Positions 43,113 to 52,669 are shown, counted from the stretch's first letter. The stretch is DNA of 64,000 nt from Clostridium gelidum (GCF_019977655.1 NZ_AP024849.1:1583001-1647000), one strand, 5' to 3'. The notes: a model not told the origin generated them from the letters alone. Made by a program: numbers and translations.

Positions 43113-43910
43113 ATGAATATTAAATTTGATTTATTTCCAGAAGGAAAAACAAAAGCGTTAACTATGAGTTATGATGATGGGCAAATATTTGATAGAAGGT
43201 TAATTAGCATATTTAATAAATATGGAATAAAAGGTACTTTTCATTTAAACTCTGGAATCTTAGACAGGGAGACGTTTATTACTAAAGCCGAAGTTGCAGA
43301 ACTTTATAAAGGTCATGAAGTTTCTGTGCATGCAAAAACTCACCCATTTTTAGATTGTATACCTGTTGAAGCTGTTATAGAAGAAATTATTGAAGATAGA
43401 AAATGTTTAGAGTCTTTAGTTGGGTATCCTATAAAAGGAATGTCCTACCCATATGGGGCTTTTAATGAACAGCTGATAAGAACTATTGAAGGTCTTGGAA
43501 TGCAGTATTCAAGAACTGTAATTTCACATCATGATTTCTATATTCCAGAAAACTTTTTAGCTTGGAATGCAACTTGTCATCATGATGATAACCTTATAGA
43601 GCTTGGAGAAAAATTTGTGCATTATGAGTTTAAGGGAAAATTAAAGCTAATGTATGTTTGGGGTCATAGCTTTGAGTTTGAAAGAAATAATAATTGGAAT
43701 TTAATTGAGAACTTTTGTGAATTAGTTTCTAAAAACAGTGATATTTGGTTTGGGACTAATATTGAGGTAATGAGATATATTAAGGCATTAAAGAAACTTG
43801 AATTTTCAGCAAATGGAGATATTGTATATAACCCTACTGCAATAACAGTGTGGATTAGTGTAGATGACAAAGCTATAAAAGTTAACGCTGGAGAAATAAT
43901 AAGATTATAA
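43113..43910 (+). CDS. Polysaccharide-deacetylase (NodB/CE4-fold) family protein, cytosolic
   Basis: A 265-aa protein with the start of a NodB domain, TMSYDDGQIFD (D21/D22), and the metal histidines H73 and H77 in EVSVHAKTHPFLD. GMSYPYGAFNEQL and LMYVWGHSFEFER complete the fold. CE4 enzymes remove N- or O-acetyl groups; among xylan genes, deacetylation of acetylated xylo-oligosaccharides is plausible. There is no signal peptide. The ATG at 43113 follows GAGGTGAAAACT; an upstream ATG at 43038 would add residues unlike the family and lacks a good site. A terminator follows. Confidence 0.78.
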   Translation: MNIKFDLFPEGKTKALTMSYDDGQIFDRRLISIFNKYGIKGTFHLNSGILDRETFITKAEVAELYKGHEVSVHAKTHPFLDCIPVEAVIEEIIEDRKCLESLVGYPIKGMSYPYGAFNEQLIRTIEGLGMQYSRTVISHHDFYIPENFLAWNATCHHDDNLIELGEKFVHYEFKGKLKLMYVWGHSFEFERNNNWNLIENFCELVSKNSDIWFGTNIEVMRYIKALKKLEFSANGDIVYNPTAITVWISVDDKAIKVNAGEIIRL

Positions 43911-43936
43911 GCGCGTTATAGCAAAATGAACATTTT

Positions 43937-43988
43937 GAGCTTGTTTAGGCAATTCATAATTGGAATTCTGAATAAGCTCTCTTTTTAT
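43937..43988 (+). terminator. Terminator after the deacetylase gene
   Basis: GAGCTTGTTTAG / CTGAATAAGCTC with an inner CAATTC/GAATT stem and a TCTTTTTATT tail. Confidence 0.7.
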
Positions 43989-44135
43989 TAATCTATATAA
44001 TAATTCAATTATTGCATTGTAATATTGATGCATTTTTTACTTTCATTAAGAATAGAAGTGTGATTTTTTGTAATGTTTAGAACTATTTTCATGTGAACTG
44101 GCATGTTAATAGTTAAAATATTTATTCACTGAGAA

Positions 44136-44921
44136 CTAGCAGCTCAGAATAGATGAATTGACAGCATGATCCCGGAATTTACCTGGAGTATATCCTGTCA
44201 CTTGTTTGAACTGTCGGCAGAAGTGTTCAACATTATTATATCCACACAGAATTGCTACTTCAACAATTGTACGGTTGCAATGAAACAGATATTCTTTGGC
44301 AAGACGGATTCGGCTGTCTATCACGTCATCCATACAGGATATACCAAAGGTATTTTTATAGATTGTCTGTAGATAGCCTTGGCTGATGTGGATAAAATCT
44401 GCCATGTTAGGAACAGTCCAATTATTACCAGGGTTATTATGAATTGCTGTACGAAGATTTATAAGGTTATAATATTGAGGTGTAATACCAGTATGGAAGC
44501 AAGATTCTAAAAGTTTATTAAACAGAGTTCTTAACAAATAGTCTATTGATGATTCTTTATAATCTTTATTAAATGAGTTCTCGGTGACAAGCAACTGAAG
44601 CAGCTTGTGGCAATATTCGGGGTCATCCAAAGAAAAAGGAACCCCAAGTGGAAACGTTGTTTCAGTAACATAGGATTCGGTGGAATCAAAACGTATCCAG
44701 TCATTGATGTATTTTTCTGCACAGGCCCGATAGTATATTTTCTGATGTGGATGATATAATACGGCACTGTGAGCCGGATATTCCTTGAATTCGCCGTTGA
44801 CATAGAAAAGAGCAGGAGTTTGAGTGATAACGAGAAGCCAACAGTCATGGCCAAGAGGGATATCAAAAATAAAATCATTTGTGTGTGTAGCATCACATCC
44901 TACATAGAAAATATTAGTCAT
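44136..44921 (-). CDS. AraC-family regulator, copy 2 of a duplicated pair
   Basis: A 261-aa near-twin of the product of 27928-28707: about 20 substitutions plus a different last few residues (SSILSC instead of SSSE). The DNA identity continues upstream through the promoter region and, in part, toward the next gene. The start MTNIFYVGC at 44921 has AGGAGGG upstream. Some changes fall in the DNA-binding domain (LHRNSTIAE to FHCNRTIVE, N-to-D near the end), so the two may have begun to differ in operator or partner. It probably activates the GH39-GH43 operon at 45107. Confidence 0.88.
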   Translation of the reverse strand: MTNIFYVGCDATHTNDFIFDIPLGHDCWLLVITQTPALFYVNGEFKEYPAHSAVLYHPHQKIYYRACAEKYINDWIRFDSTESYVTETTFPLGVPFSLDDPEYCHKLLQLLVTENSFNKDYKESSIDYLLRTLFNKLLESCFHTGITPQYYNLINLRTAIHNNPGNNWTVPNMADFIHISQGYLQTIYKNTFGISCMDDVIDSRIRLAKEYLFHCNRTIVEVAILCGYNNVEHFCRQFKQVTGYTPGKFRDHAVNSSILSC

Positions 44922-44960
44922 AATTACCCTCCTAATCTTTGAATATATCAATTATACATT

Positions 44961-44989
44961 AGTATATATCATTGTTTCAAACAGGTCAA
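44961..44989 (-). promoter_or_regulatory. Promoter of AraC copy 2 (minus strand)
   Basis: TTGACC (44989-44984), 17 bases and TATACT (44966-44961). Compared with copy 1 the -10 box changed from TATAAT to TATACT, so this copy is probably weaker. Confidence 0.55.
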
Positions 44990-45106
44990 TAACTTATAAT
45001 TTTCTTGATAAAGCATTGAAAATGCTATGGATTCTTATGAATGTGTAGAATACTTACTTTATTAATGTTTATTTCAAATTATCAATTAGGGAGGAGAAAT
45101 GGATAT

Positions 45107-46600
45107 ATGATTAAACATTATTCGATAACAAATGAAGCAAAGTTTTCATTTAGCAACAATGCACTATTTTGTATTGGAACAGGAAGAATGGGGCTTGCAC
45201 TTCATAAAGCTTACCAAGACCAATTGAAATATGTTCAGGATTACATCCATTTTTCTCATATTCGTGGTCATGGATTATTTTCAGATGATATGGCAATTTA
45301 TCAGGAGTATAAAGATGAGATTGGTAATACGATTGCAGAGTATAACTTTACGTATCTTGATATGGTAATGGATTCTTATCTTGAACTTAGGATACGTCCA
45401 TTTTTGGAATTGGGATTCATGCCAGAAAAGCTAGCTTCTGGAGATCAAACGGTATTTTATTGGAAAGGAAATGTTACACCACCTAAAACCTATGAAGGCT
45501 GGACATCTCTTGTTCAGGCGACATTACGTCACCTAATGGAACGCTATGGTAAAGATGAAGTGGTTAACTGGCCAATAGAGGTATGGAATGAACCAAATTT
45601 GAGCGCTTTTTGGAAAGATGCAGACAAGCAAGAATACTTCAAGCTATATGAATTGACAGCAAAGGCAATAAAAGATGTTGATAAAAGATTTAAAGTAGGA
45701 GGACCTGCAATTTGTGGCGTGGATGATGTGAATTGGGTGAAAGATTTTATAAATTTCTGTCACGAAAGTTTTGCCCCAATAGATTTCATAACGCGACATG
45801 CTTATGGAACAGAAGAACCGGAACGCATTGGTCACTACGGATATCAAGAACTGCGTGAGCCAGAGGACTTACTTAGAGAATTGCAGATAACTAGAGATAT
45901 TGTCGATAGTTATGAGGAATATCGTGGCATGGATATTCACATAACAGAATTTAACACTTCCTATATACCAAATTGTCCATTGCACGATCAAAATGTAAAT
46001 GCAGCTTATATAGCTAGGCTTCTTTCTACATTAGGTGATTGCAATGCCTCATATTCTTATTGGACGTTTGGAGATATTTTTGAAGAGAATGGTGTGCCGT
46101 TTACTCCATTCCATGGTGGATTTGGTCTTGTTGCCAATGGCATGATTCCAAAACCGACATTTTGGACATTTGCGTTCTTTAAAGATTTGCAAGGTAAATG
46201 CGTCCACCGCTCTGAAGAGGCTGTTATTGTACAGGCACAAGATGGAAGCTATAGAGGTATTGTTTGGAATTTAGTAAAAAATACTGAGCCAGACCGAAAC
46301 ATAGAGCTGAATTTTACATTACCAATGAGCAAAGAGTGTTGTCTGCTAGTTAAGACTGTGGATGAGAAATGCTGTAACCCACTTAAGGTTTGGCATGATA
46401 TTGGAGAACCAGCATATCCGACATCAGCACAGAATGAATTGTTTCGTGCAAGTGCAATGCCAGCAGTTAGTACGGAGCGAGTGGTTGTGGATAAAGAGAA
46501 TATTACAATTACTATAAATTTAAGTAAAAATGCTTTGGCATATTTTGAAGTCTTTCCGGTAGATCAGAAAAGTGATAGAGGATATGTCTATTCAAAATAA
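45107..46600 (+). CDS. xynB: Beta-xylosidase, GH39 (copy 2)
   Basis: A 497-aa GH39 enzyme with E162 in IEVWNEPN and E281 in HITEFNTSY as acid/base and nucleophile. GTGRMGLALHKAY and RGHGLFSDDMAIY align with copy 1 (30750), but only a little over half of the residues appear identical, far less than the adjacent regulators. The ATG at 45107 follows TTAGGGAGGAGAAATGG; an upstream ATG at 45041 would read through that site. No signal peptide. It sits 16 bases before a GH43 gene. Confidence 0.92.
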   Translation: MIKHYSITNEAKFSFSNNALFCIGTGRMGLALHKAYQDQLKYVQDYIHFSHIRGHGLFSDDMAIYQEYKDEIGNTIAEYNFTYLDMVMDSYLELRIRPFLELGFMPEKLASGDQTVFYWKGNVTPPKTYEGWTSLVQATLRHLMERYGKDEVVNWPIEVWNEPNLSAFWKDADKQEYFKLYELTAKAIKDVDKRFKVGGPAICGVDDVNWVKDFINFCHESFAPIDFITRHAYGTEEPERIGHYGYQELREPEDLLRELQITRDIVDSYEEYRGMDIHITEFNTSYIPNCPLHDQNVNAAYIARLLSTLGDCNASYSYWTFGDIFEENGVPFTPFHGGFGLVANGMIPKPTFWTFAFFKDLQGKCVHRSEEAVIVQAQDGSYRGIVWNLVKNTEPDRNIELNFTLPMSKECCLLVKTVDEKCCNPLKVWHDIGEPAYPTSAQNELFRASAMPAVSTERVVVDKENITITINLSKNALAYFEVFPVDQKSDRGYVYSK

Positions 46601-46616
46601 GAAGGGAGATTTTAAT

Positions 46617-48155
46617 ATGAATAACAACCCTGTTATCTGGGCTGACTATCCAGATCCAGATCTAATTCGAGTAGACGACACTTACTATATGGTCAATACT
46701 ACAATGCATTTTATGCCAGGCTGCGTTATATTGCAATCATACAACCTCATAAATTGGGAAGTGGCAGTTCATGTATATGACGCTTTGGACAGTACACCAG
46801 ATCAAAAATTAGAAGATGAAAAGCAAATATATGGAAAGGGTATGTGGGCAGCCTCACTGCGTTATTATAAAGGTAAATTTTATGTATGTTTCGTAGCAAA
46901 TGATACGCAGAAAACTTATCTGTTTACAGCTAATGATATCACTGGACCTTGGATAAGGCATGAGATTGAAGGATTCTATCATGATTGTTCACTGCTATTT
47001 GATGATGATGACAGAATTTATATTATTTATGGCAATACCAAGATTCGACTTACGGAATTAAAAGATGATCTTTCAGGTCCAAAACCAGGTGGACTGAACA
47101 GAATAATCTTAAGAGATACCGAAGAGCATTATCTTGGCTATGAAGGTGCCCATTTTTACAAAATTAATGGCAAATATTACGTCTTTTTTATTCATGTGTT
47201 GAAATGTGGACATGCTCGTAGGACTCAGGCATGTTTTGTAACAGATTCTCTAGAACGTGAATTTGTTGGCAGAGAAGTTTTTGATGATGATATGGGATAT
47301 CATAATTTCGGTATTGCACAAGGAGGAATCGTAGATACTCCATATGGTAACTGGTATTCAATGCTATTTCAAGATCATGGTGCTGTTGGCCGTGTACCTG
47401 TTCTTATCCCACTGCATTTTGAAAATGATTTTCCAGTATTCGATAAAAAGGCAACAGAATATATTGAGATTCCAAGCACAAGACCAGGTTATGAGTACAA
47501 GCAACTTGTTGGAGATGATGATTTTATTTATGAGCCTGACCCAAATGGCAAGGTACATCTGAAAGATATCTGGCAATGGAATCATATTCCGTCAAATGAT
47601 TTGTGGTCAGTAACTGAAAAACCAGGATCATATCGTATCCATTCAAGAAAAATTTGTTCGAATATAAATTATTCAGTAAATACACTGACACAACGTGTCA
47701 TGGGGCCTACTTGTGAAGCTATTGTAACTTTAGATGGTAGCAAACTTAAGGAGGGTGATTATGCAGGTTTATGTTTCTTAATTAGCTCATATGGATTGAT
47801 TGCACTTACCAAGGAAGAAGGTCAATACTACTTGGTAATGTTGGCAAGAGATACAGATGATAAATCAATATTTGGAAACTTGATAGACAACGAGCCTGGA
47901 GTTGAGTATGAAAGAATTCTTGTAAACGGAGAGAAAGTTACACTAAAGGCAAAGGGTTATTTCATTGATAATAAAGACGAATGTGAGTTTTATTATAAGG
48001 ATGGAGAAGAATGGAAGAAGATTGGTATCACACACAACATGGTATGGAAAATGGATCAATTTGTGGGATGCCGCTTTGGTTTGTTTCTATTTTCTACAAA
48101 GGAAATTGGAGGAACTGCTGATTTTTCAAAGTTCAGATATAATATTTTAAAGTAA
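46617..48155 (+). CDS. GH43-family beta-xylosidase/arabinofuranosidase with C-terminal sandwich
   Basis: A 512-aa protein. The propeller starts WADYPDPDLIRVDDTYYMV (base D13), with FYHDCSLLFDDDDRIYIIYG and GYEGAHFYKINGKYYVFFI supplying the modulating aspartate and acid glutamate. A beta-sandwich follows from about residue 300 (WQWNHIPSNDLWSV onward). FHNFGIAQGGIVDTPYGNWYSMLFQDHG-like text (47300-47380) resembles GH43 subfamilies that act on arabinoxylan or galactan side chains. The ATG at 46617 has AAGGGAG eight bases upstream. It forms an operon with the GH39 gene under AraC copy 2. No signal peptide. Confidence 0.87.
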   Translation: MNNNPVIWADYPDPDLIRVDDTYYMVNTTMHFMPGCVILQSYNLINWEVAVHVYDALDSTPDQKLEDEKQIYGKGMWAASLRYYKGKFYVCFVANDTQKTYLFTANDITGPWIRHEIEGFYHDCSLLFDDDDRIYIIYGNTKIRLTELKDDLSGPKPGGLNRIILRDTEEHYLGYEGAHFYKINGKYYVFFIHVLKCGHARRTQACFVTDSLEREFVGREVFDDDMGYHNFGIAQGGIVDTPYGNWYSMLFQDHGAVGRVPVLIPLHFENDFPVFDKKATEYIEIPSTRPGYEYKQLVGDDDFIYEPDPNGKVHLKDIWQWNHIPSNDLWSVTEKPGSYRIHSRKICSNINYSVNTLTQRVMGPTCEAIVTLDGSKLKEGDYAGLCFLISSYGLIALTKEEGQYYLVMLARDTDDKSIFGNLIDNEPGVEYERILVNGEKVTLKAKGYFIDNKDECEFYYKDGEEWKKIGITHNMVWKMDQFVGCRFGLFLFSTKEIGGTADFSKFRYNILK

Positions 48156-48276
48156 AAGGGTAATTATGTATTAAGTAATACCTTTGAATGTTTTAGGCAC
48201 AATCAATCTAATGAAGAAGGGGTTGCTAATGATTGACTATTTTAAATTTAGTTAGCAAATCATTGTTTGTCTCAAT

Positions 48277-48306
48277 ATGACAATTTATTGTTTGAATGGA
48301 TATAAT
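48277..48306 (+). promoter_or_regulatory. Promoter of the two-component operon
   Basis: ATGACA (48277-48282), 18 bases and TATAAT (48301-48306), about 50 bases before the kinase start. Confidence 0.55.
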
Positions 48307-48355
48307 AGTGTATTATAAAAGAATAGACTAACACTTCATTAAAAGGGGTGTAGAA

Positions 48356-50149
48356 ATGAAGAAATTAGGTATATTAAAAAAAATAGATATATTGAATAAC
48401 TATAGTATTAAAACAAAATTGTTGATTATATATGCATTTTGTGTATTAATTCCAATGATTGTTACTAATTCGATTGTTTATTTAACTATTAGAAATAATG
48501 AAGTTAAAGAACAAAAAGTAAATATGGAACACGCTATTGATAGAGTTAAATACAATTTAGGATCTGTGTTAGATGATTGTGTATTAGTATCAAATCATTT
48601 GCATAGTGATATAACTTTGAATGATTTTGTTAATGAAAGATATGATAATCTTCTTTCATATTATGATAAATACAATTTTCTATTGAGAAATAATGTAATT
48701 AATTATTATTATAATTCACAACACGTATATCAGGTTACAATCTATACAGATAATGATACTATTAGTAATAGTAATAATTTTATAAAATTAACACCAGAAA
48801 TTCGGAAAAGTGATTGGTACAAACAATTCCAGTGCAATAAGGACAATATGACAATATCTGTATATTATGATAAGGATATAAAGGAGTATTCAACAAATAA
48901 TACAGCAAGAACAATTAGTATTACTCGGAAGTTGGACAAATTAGGGGATAAACATGAAAATATTTTAAAAATAGATGTTGATTATAATGTAATTCTTAAA
49001 AATATTTTAAATGAGAAAATGGAAGGCAATTTGTATGTTTGTAATAAAAACTTCATTCTGTTTTCTAATAAAACACCTCAAGTTGGTTCAAAGGAATTTG
49101 ACACAATAGAAAGTATAGAAGAAAAGGATGTTAAGTTAAACGGTTCCTTTAAATTAAAGGTAGCAAATGAAGAATGGAATATTATTGTTACATCAAATGA
49201 AGTAAATCCTTTATTAAAAATTGTGGAGAAAAAAGAAATATTATTTGGGTTGATAATATTTAATTTACTATTACCAACTATTATTATTACTTTAGTTTCA
49301 CACTCCATTAGACATAGAGTGACGTTACTAGGTGTATATTTAGGCAAAGTAGAAAATGAGGAATTTTCTATAATTGAATGCAGTGAGGGAAAAGATGAAA
49401 TAGGAAAATTAGTTCGGAGTTACAATTTAATGGTATTAAAGATTAAAGATTTGATTGAAGTAGTTTTTAAGAGAGATGCAGAAAAGCAACGACTTGAATT
49501 GGCTAAAAAACAAGCAGAATTAAAAGCACTTCAAAGTCAAGTAAATCCACATTTTTTATTTAATACTCTTGAAAGTATTCGTATGAGAAGCTTGATAAAA
49601 GAAGAAATAGAAACAGCAGAAATAATTGAAAAATTATCAATATTACTTAGAAAAACAATAAATTGGGGAGAAGATTATATTACTATTGAAGATGAAATGA
49701 TATTTGTAGAAAATTATCTTCAAATTCAAAAATATCGATTTGGGGACAAGTTATCTTTTAACTTTTATATAATGGAAGAATGTAAAATTTTAAAGATTCC
49801 TAAGTTATCTATTTTGAGTTTTGTTGAAAATGCTTGTGTTCATGGGATTGAAGAGGTATCGCATAATGCAAGTGTTGGTATTGCTGTTTATAAAGATGAT
49901 ACTGATTTATTTATAGAAATTTCTGATACTGGAAATGGAATACCTAAAAATGAATTAAAATTAATTAAAGATAGACTGAGTAATGCAAAAATAGAAATGC
50001 TTAGTGAAAGTAAAAGTACAGGAGTACTTAATACTTATATGCGTTTGCAGATGTATTGCAATAATAATATGAAATTTGAAATGGATAGTATATTAAAGGA
50101 AGGAACAGTAGTTACAATACAAATTAATCATGATGAATTAAGGAAATGA
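48356..50149 (+). CDS. YesM-type sensor histidine kinase
   Basis: A 597-aa kinase. A first membrane helix (about residues 22-43) is followed by an extracellular sensor of about 240 residues and a second helix (about 295-318). A HAMP-like linker, a His_kinase domain with phospho-acceptor H399 in QSQVNPHFLFNTLESIRM and an ATPase domain (SFVENACVHGI, ISDTGNGIP) complete it. The family senses extracellular sugars or their binding proteins and controls LplABC-type importers, which fits the importer genes upstream. AAAAGGGGTG precedes the ATG; the response regulator follows after 36 bases. Confidence 0.93.
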   Translation: MKKLGILKKIDILNNYSIKTKLLIIYAFCVLIPMIVTNSIVYLTIRNNEVKEQKVNMEHAIDRVKYNLGSVLDDCVLVSNHLHSDITLNDFVNERYDNLLSYYDKYNFLLRNNVINYYYNSQHVYQVTIYTDNDTISNSNNFIKLTPEIRKSDWYKQFQCNKDNMTISVYYDKDIKEYSTNNTARTISITRKLDKLGDKHENILKIDVDYNVILKNILNEKMEGNLYVCNKNFILFSNKTPQVGSKEFDTIESIEEKDVKLNGSFKLKVANEEWNIIVTSNEVNPLLKIVEKKEILFGLIIFNLLLPTIIITLVSHSIRHRVTLLGVYLGKVENEEFSIIECSEGKDEIGKLVRSYNLMVLKIKDLIEVVFKRDAEKQRLELAKKQAELKALQSQVNPHFLFNTLESIRMRSLIKEEIETAEIIEKLSILLRKTINWGEDYITIEDEMIFVENYLQIQKYRFGDKLSFNFYIMEECKILKIPKLSILSFVENACVHGIEEVSHNASVGIAVYKDDTDLFIEISDTGNGIPKNELKLIKDRLSNAKIEMLSESKSTGVLNTYMRLQMYCNNNMKFEMDSILKEGTVVTIQINHDELRK

Positions 50150-50185
50150 ATCTGAAGATTTAAGGGGTAGTGTAGGAGGAATATT

Positions 50186-51775
50186 ATGATTAAAATTTTA
50201 ATAGTAGATGATGAACCATTTATTAGACAAGGGTTGAAAATTTTAATTAACTGGGAAGAATATGGGTATGAAATTGTAGGAGAAGCAGCAAACGGAATTG
50301 AAGCCATAAAAGTATTAGAAGAAAAGGAAATCGATTTAATTATTGCAGATATAAAGATGCCGGAAATGAATGGTATTGAATTAATTGAGTATGTACATGA
50401 TAATATATTGAGTGAAGTTAAATTTATAATGTTAAGTGGGTATTATGAGTTTGAATATGCGAAGAAAGCAATAAAATACAATGTAACAGATTATATTTTA
50501 AAACCAATTCAAAAAGATGAATTAATTAAGGTATTAAAAAGTTTTCAAGAAGAACATATTAAACAAGAAAATAAGCATACCCTAGAAAAAATAAAAGATA
50601 AAGTTGTATATGATAGATATTTAAACGAAATTATATATGGGAAATATGATAATTCTAACTTAGAATATGTTAAAAATTGTTCGAAGTTTTCAGGGGGATT
50701 AAGATATATAATTATAGAAATTAATTTTTATAATGAAGAAGGAATTAACATTTCTGATAATGAAAAAAGAGAGGGACAGGAAATATTTTATCAAAATATG
50801 ATAGCATTGCTAGGCGAAAATTATTATAATGTAATTGTTAACATGAGCAATTATAAAGACTGTTATGATATAGGATTTATTTATGATAAAAGATTAGCAG
50901 AAGAACAAGATCTGAGTGAGAAAGAGTATATTTCAAAATTACAATTAAATATGAAACAGATTCAGCACTATGATTTTTATACTTATATTGGACAAAAGAT
51001 AAATAATATTGAAGAGTTAGCAGTATCATATAAGTCTGCAAATGTAGCAAAATTATTTTCAGAATTTTCAAATGAAAATAACATTGCATATTATGATGAA
51101 ATGACAGAAAAGAAGGAAATTAGTTATAATATAGAAAAACAATATATGGATAATTTAATTCATGAAATTGAAGAAAATAATGAAGAAGAAATTATAAAAT
51201 GTGTTAATAAAATTTATACTAGCTTTAAAGAATTTAAGATAGATTTAGAAATTATAAAAATAAATATTAATTATTTATTATGTAATCTTATTAACATTGC
51301 AAAAGAGCTAGATTCTGAAGCTGATCAAGAGGAAGTAATGCAATATATTAGTTCCATTTCTTTTGAACAAGTTCTAAGTAGGGGAAGTGAAAAACATTTG
51401 CAAAGTTTTTCTTTAGAATTTTCAAGATATTTAAATCAATTAAGGCAAAATACATTTCAAGGAATTTTGAGCCATATTGATAGAGAAATTTCAGAACATT
51501 ATATGGAAAAATTAAGTTTAAAATATCTAAGTGAAAAATATTATGTTAATAGTGCATATTTGGGACAAGTTTTTAAGAAACAATATAATGTATCATTTAA
51601 GGATTATTTAAATGCATATAGAATTGAAAGAGCAGCGGAATTACTTAAACGAAGTGATGATAAGATTTATAGTATAGCAGAAAAAGTTGGGTATAATAAT
51701 ACGGATTATTTTATTAATAAATTTGTTCAATTAAAAGAAAAGACACCTTTACAATACCGAAAACAGTTTTTTTAA
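50186..51775 (+). CDS. YesN-type response regulator (receiver plus AraC domain)
   Basis: A 529-aa protein. The receiver domain (1-120) has the acidic pair in ILIVDDEPF, phospho-acceptor D55 in LIIADIKMPEMNG and the switch lysine in YILKPIQK. A long middle region of unknown fold is followed by a C-terminal AraC double HTH (about 430-529; LSLKYLSEKYYVNSAYLGQVFKKQYNVSF and IYSIAEKVGYNNTDYFINKFVQLKEKTPLQYRK). It is the partner of the upstream kinase and probably drives the importer/GH8 operon or other xylan genes. A terminator follows. Confidence 0.93.
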   Translation: MIKILIVDDEPFIRQGLKILINWEEYGYEIVGEAANGIEAIKVLEEKEIDLIIADIKMPEMNGIELIEYVHDNILSEVKFIMLSGYYEFEYAKKAIKYNVTDYILKPIQKDELIKVLKSFQEEHIKQENKHTLEKIKDKVVYDRYLNEIIYGKYDNSNLEYVKNCSKFSGGLRYIIIEINFYNEEGINISDNEKREGQEIFYQNMIALLGENYYNVIVNMSNYKDCYDIGFIYDKRLAEEQDLSEKEYISKLQLNMKQIQHYDFYTYIGQKINNIEELAVSYKSANVAKLFSEFSNENNIAYYDEMTEKKEISYNIEKQYMDNLIHEIEENNEEEIIKCVNKIYTSFKEFKIDLEIIKININYLLCNLINIAKELDSEADQEEVMQYISSISFEQVLSRGSEKHLQSFSLEFSRYLNQLRQNTFQGILSHIDREISEHYMEKLSLKYLSEKYYVNSAYLGQVFKKQYNVSFKDYLNAYRIERAAELLKRSDDKIYSIAEKVGYNNTDYFINKFVQLKEKTPLQYRKQFF

Positions 51776-51790
51776 ATATTATATATAAAA

Positions 51791-51818
51791 GTTCATCTGC
51801 TAAGCAGGTGGATTTTTT
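51791..51818 (+). terminator. Terminator of the two-component operon
   Basis: TTCATCTGC / GCAGGTGGA stem with loop TAA and a TTTTTT tail. Confidence 0.8.
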
Positions 51819-51897
51819 GTTAGCGTGTATTTAATTATAAAATAATATATAATTAATGGAGTTGATATTATCAATAAGTGTACAAGGGGATGTTTTT

Positions 51898-52317
51898 ATG
51901 AGTAAAGCAAGAAAATCAGAAATAACAGCAACTTTTAAAACGGATATAAAGATTGTTTGGGATGTTGTAACAAACAATAATGATTATAAGTGGCGTAGCG
52001 ATATTGAACGCATTGAGATAATTGATAATGGAAATACTTTTATAGAATATACGCCAAATGGTATTTCAACAAAGTTTACAATTACAAAAAAGAATTTATA
52101 TAATAGATATGAATTTAACTTGGAAAATAAAAATTTTACAGGTTCTTGGGTTGGAGATTTTTCAGAAATTGAAAAGGGTGGAACAAAAATTGTTTTTACT
52201 GAAAATATTTTTATTAAAAATCCTATAATTAGAGTTTTATCATATTTATTTATGGATTTAAAGAAAATACAAAATAATTACATTTTAGATTTAAAAAGAA
52301 AATTAGGTGAGGAATAG
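51898..52317 (+). CDS. SRPBCC/START-fold small protein
   Basis: A 139-aa protein resembling polyketide-cyclase/START-like proteins: ITATFKTDIKIVWDVVTNNNDYKWRSDIERIEI at the N-terminus, FTITKKN and GSWVGDFSEI strands, and a long C-terminal helix (IIRVLSYLFMDLKKIQNNYILDLKRKL). The fold makes a hydrophobic pocket; the ligand is unknown. AAGGGGATG precedes the ATG at 51898, preferred to an ATG at 51856 that has no site. It overlaps the ribosome site of the next gene, so the two are probably co-transcribed. Confidence 0.72.
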   Translation: MSKARKSEITATFKTDIKIVWDVVTNNNDYKWRSDIERIEIIDNGNTFIEYTPNGISTKFTITKKNLYNRYEFNLENKNFTGSWVGDFSEIEKGGTKIVFTENIFIKNPIIRVLSYLFMDLKKIQNNYILDLKRKLGEE

Positions 52318-52321
52318 ATTT

Positions 52322-52669
52322 ATGAATATACAAATATTTGGAACTAAAAAATGTTTTGATACTAAAAAGGCAGATCGCTTTTTTAAGGAAAGAAAAATAC
52401 AATTTCAATTTATTGATTTAAATGAGAAATCCATGAGCAAAGGTGAACTTAATAGTGTACTTCGCTCAGTAAATATTAATGATTTAATAAATAGTAAATG
52501 TAAAGAATATATGAAATTGAATTTTAATAATATTAGAAGCACTGAAATAAAAGCTGAATTGTTATTAAAGAATCAAAAAGTTATGAATACGCCTGTGGTA
52601 AGAAATGGTGGTGAAGCTACAGTTGGGTATAACTTAGAAGTATGGAATAAGTGGATAGAGAATAACTAA
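52322..52669 (+). CDS. ArsC/Spx-family thioredoxin-fold protein
   Basis: A 115-aa protein with the ArsC-like N-terminus IQIFGTKKCFDTKKADRFFKERKI, a single cysteine (C-x-x-T, not CxxC) and the late MNTPVVRNGGEATVGYNLEVW strand-helix. Members are arsenate reductases, Spx-type RNA polymerase regulators or unclassified YffB-like proteins. The single cysteine and missing ars context argue against a dedicated arsenate role. Start at 52322, with TTAGGTGAGG upstream; a GTG at 52307 lies within that site. Confidence 0.78.
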   Translation: MNIQIFGTKKCFDTKKADRFFKERKIQFQFIDLNEKSMSKGELNSVLRSVNINDLINSKCKEYMKLNFNNIRSTEIKAELLLKNQKVMNTPVVRNGGEATVGYNLEVWNKWIENN

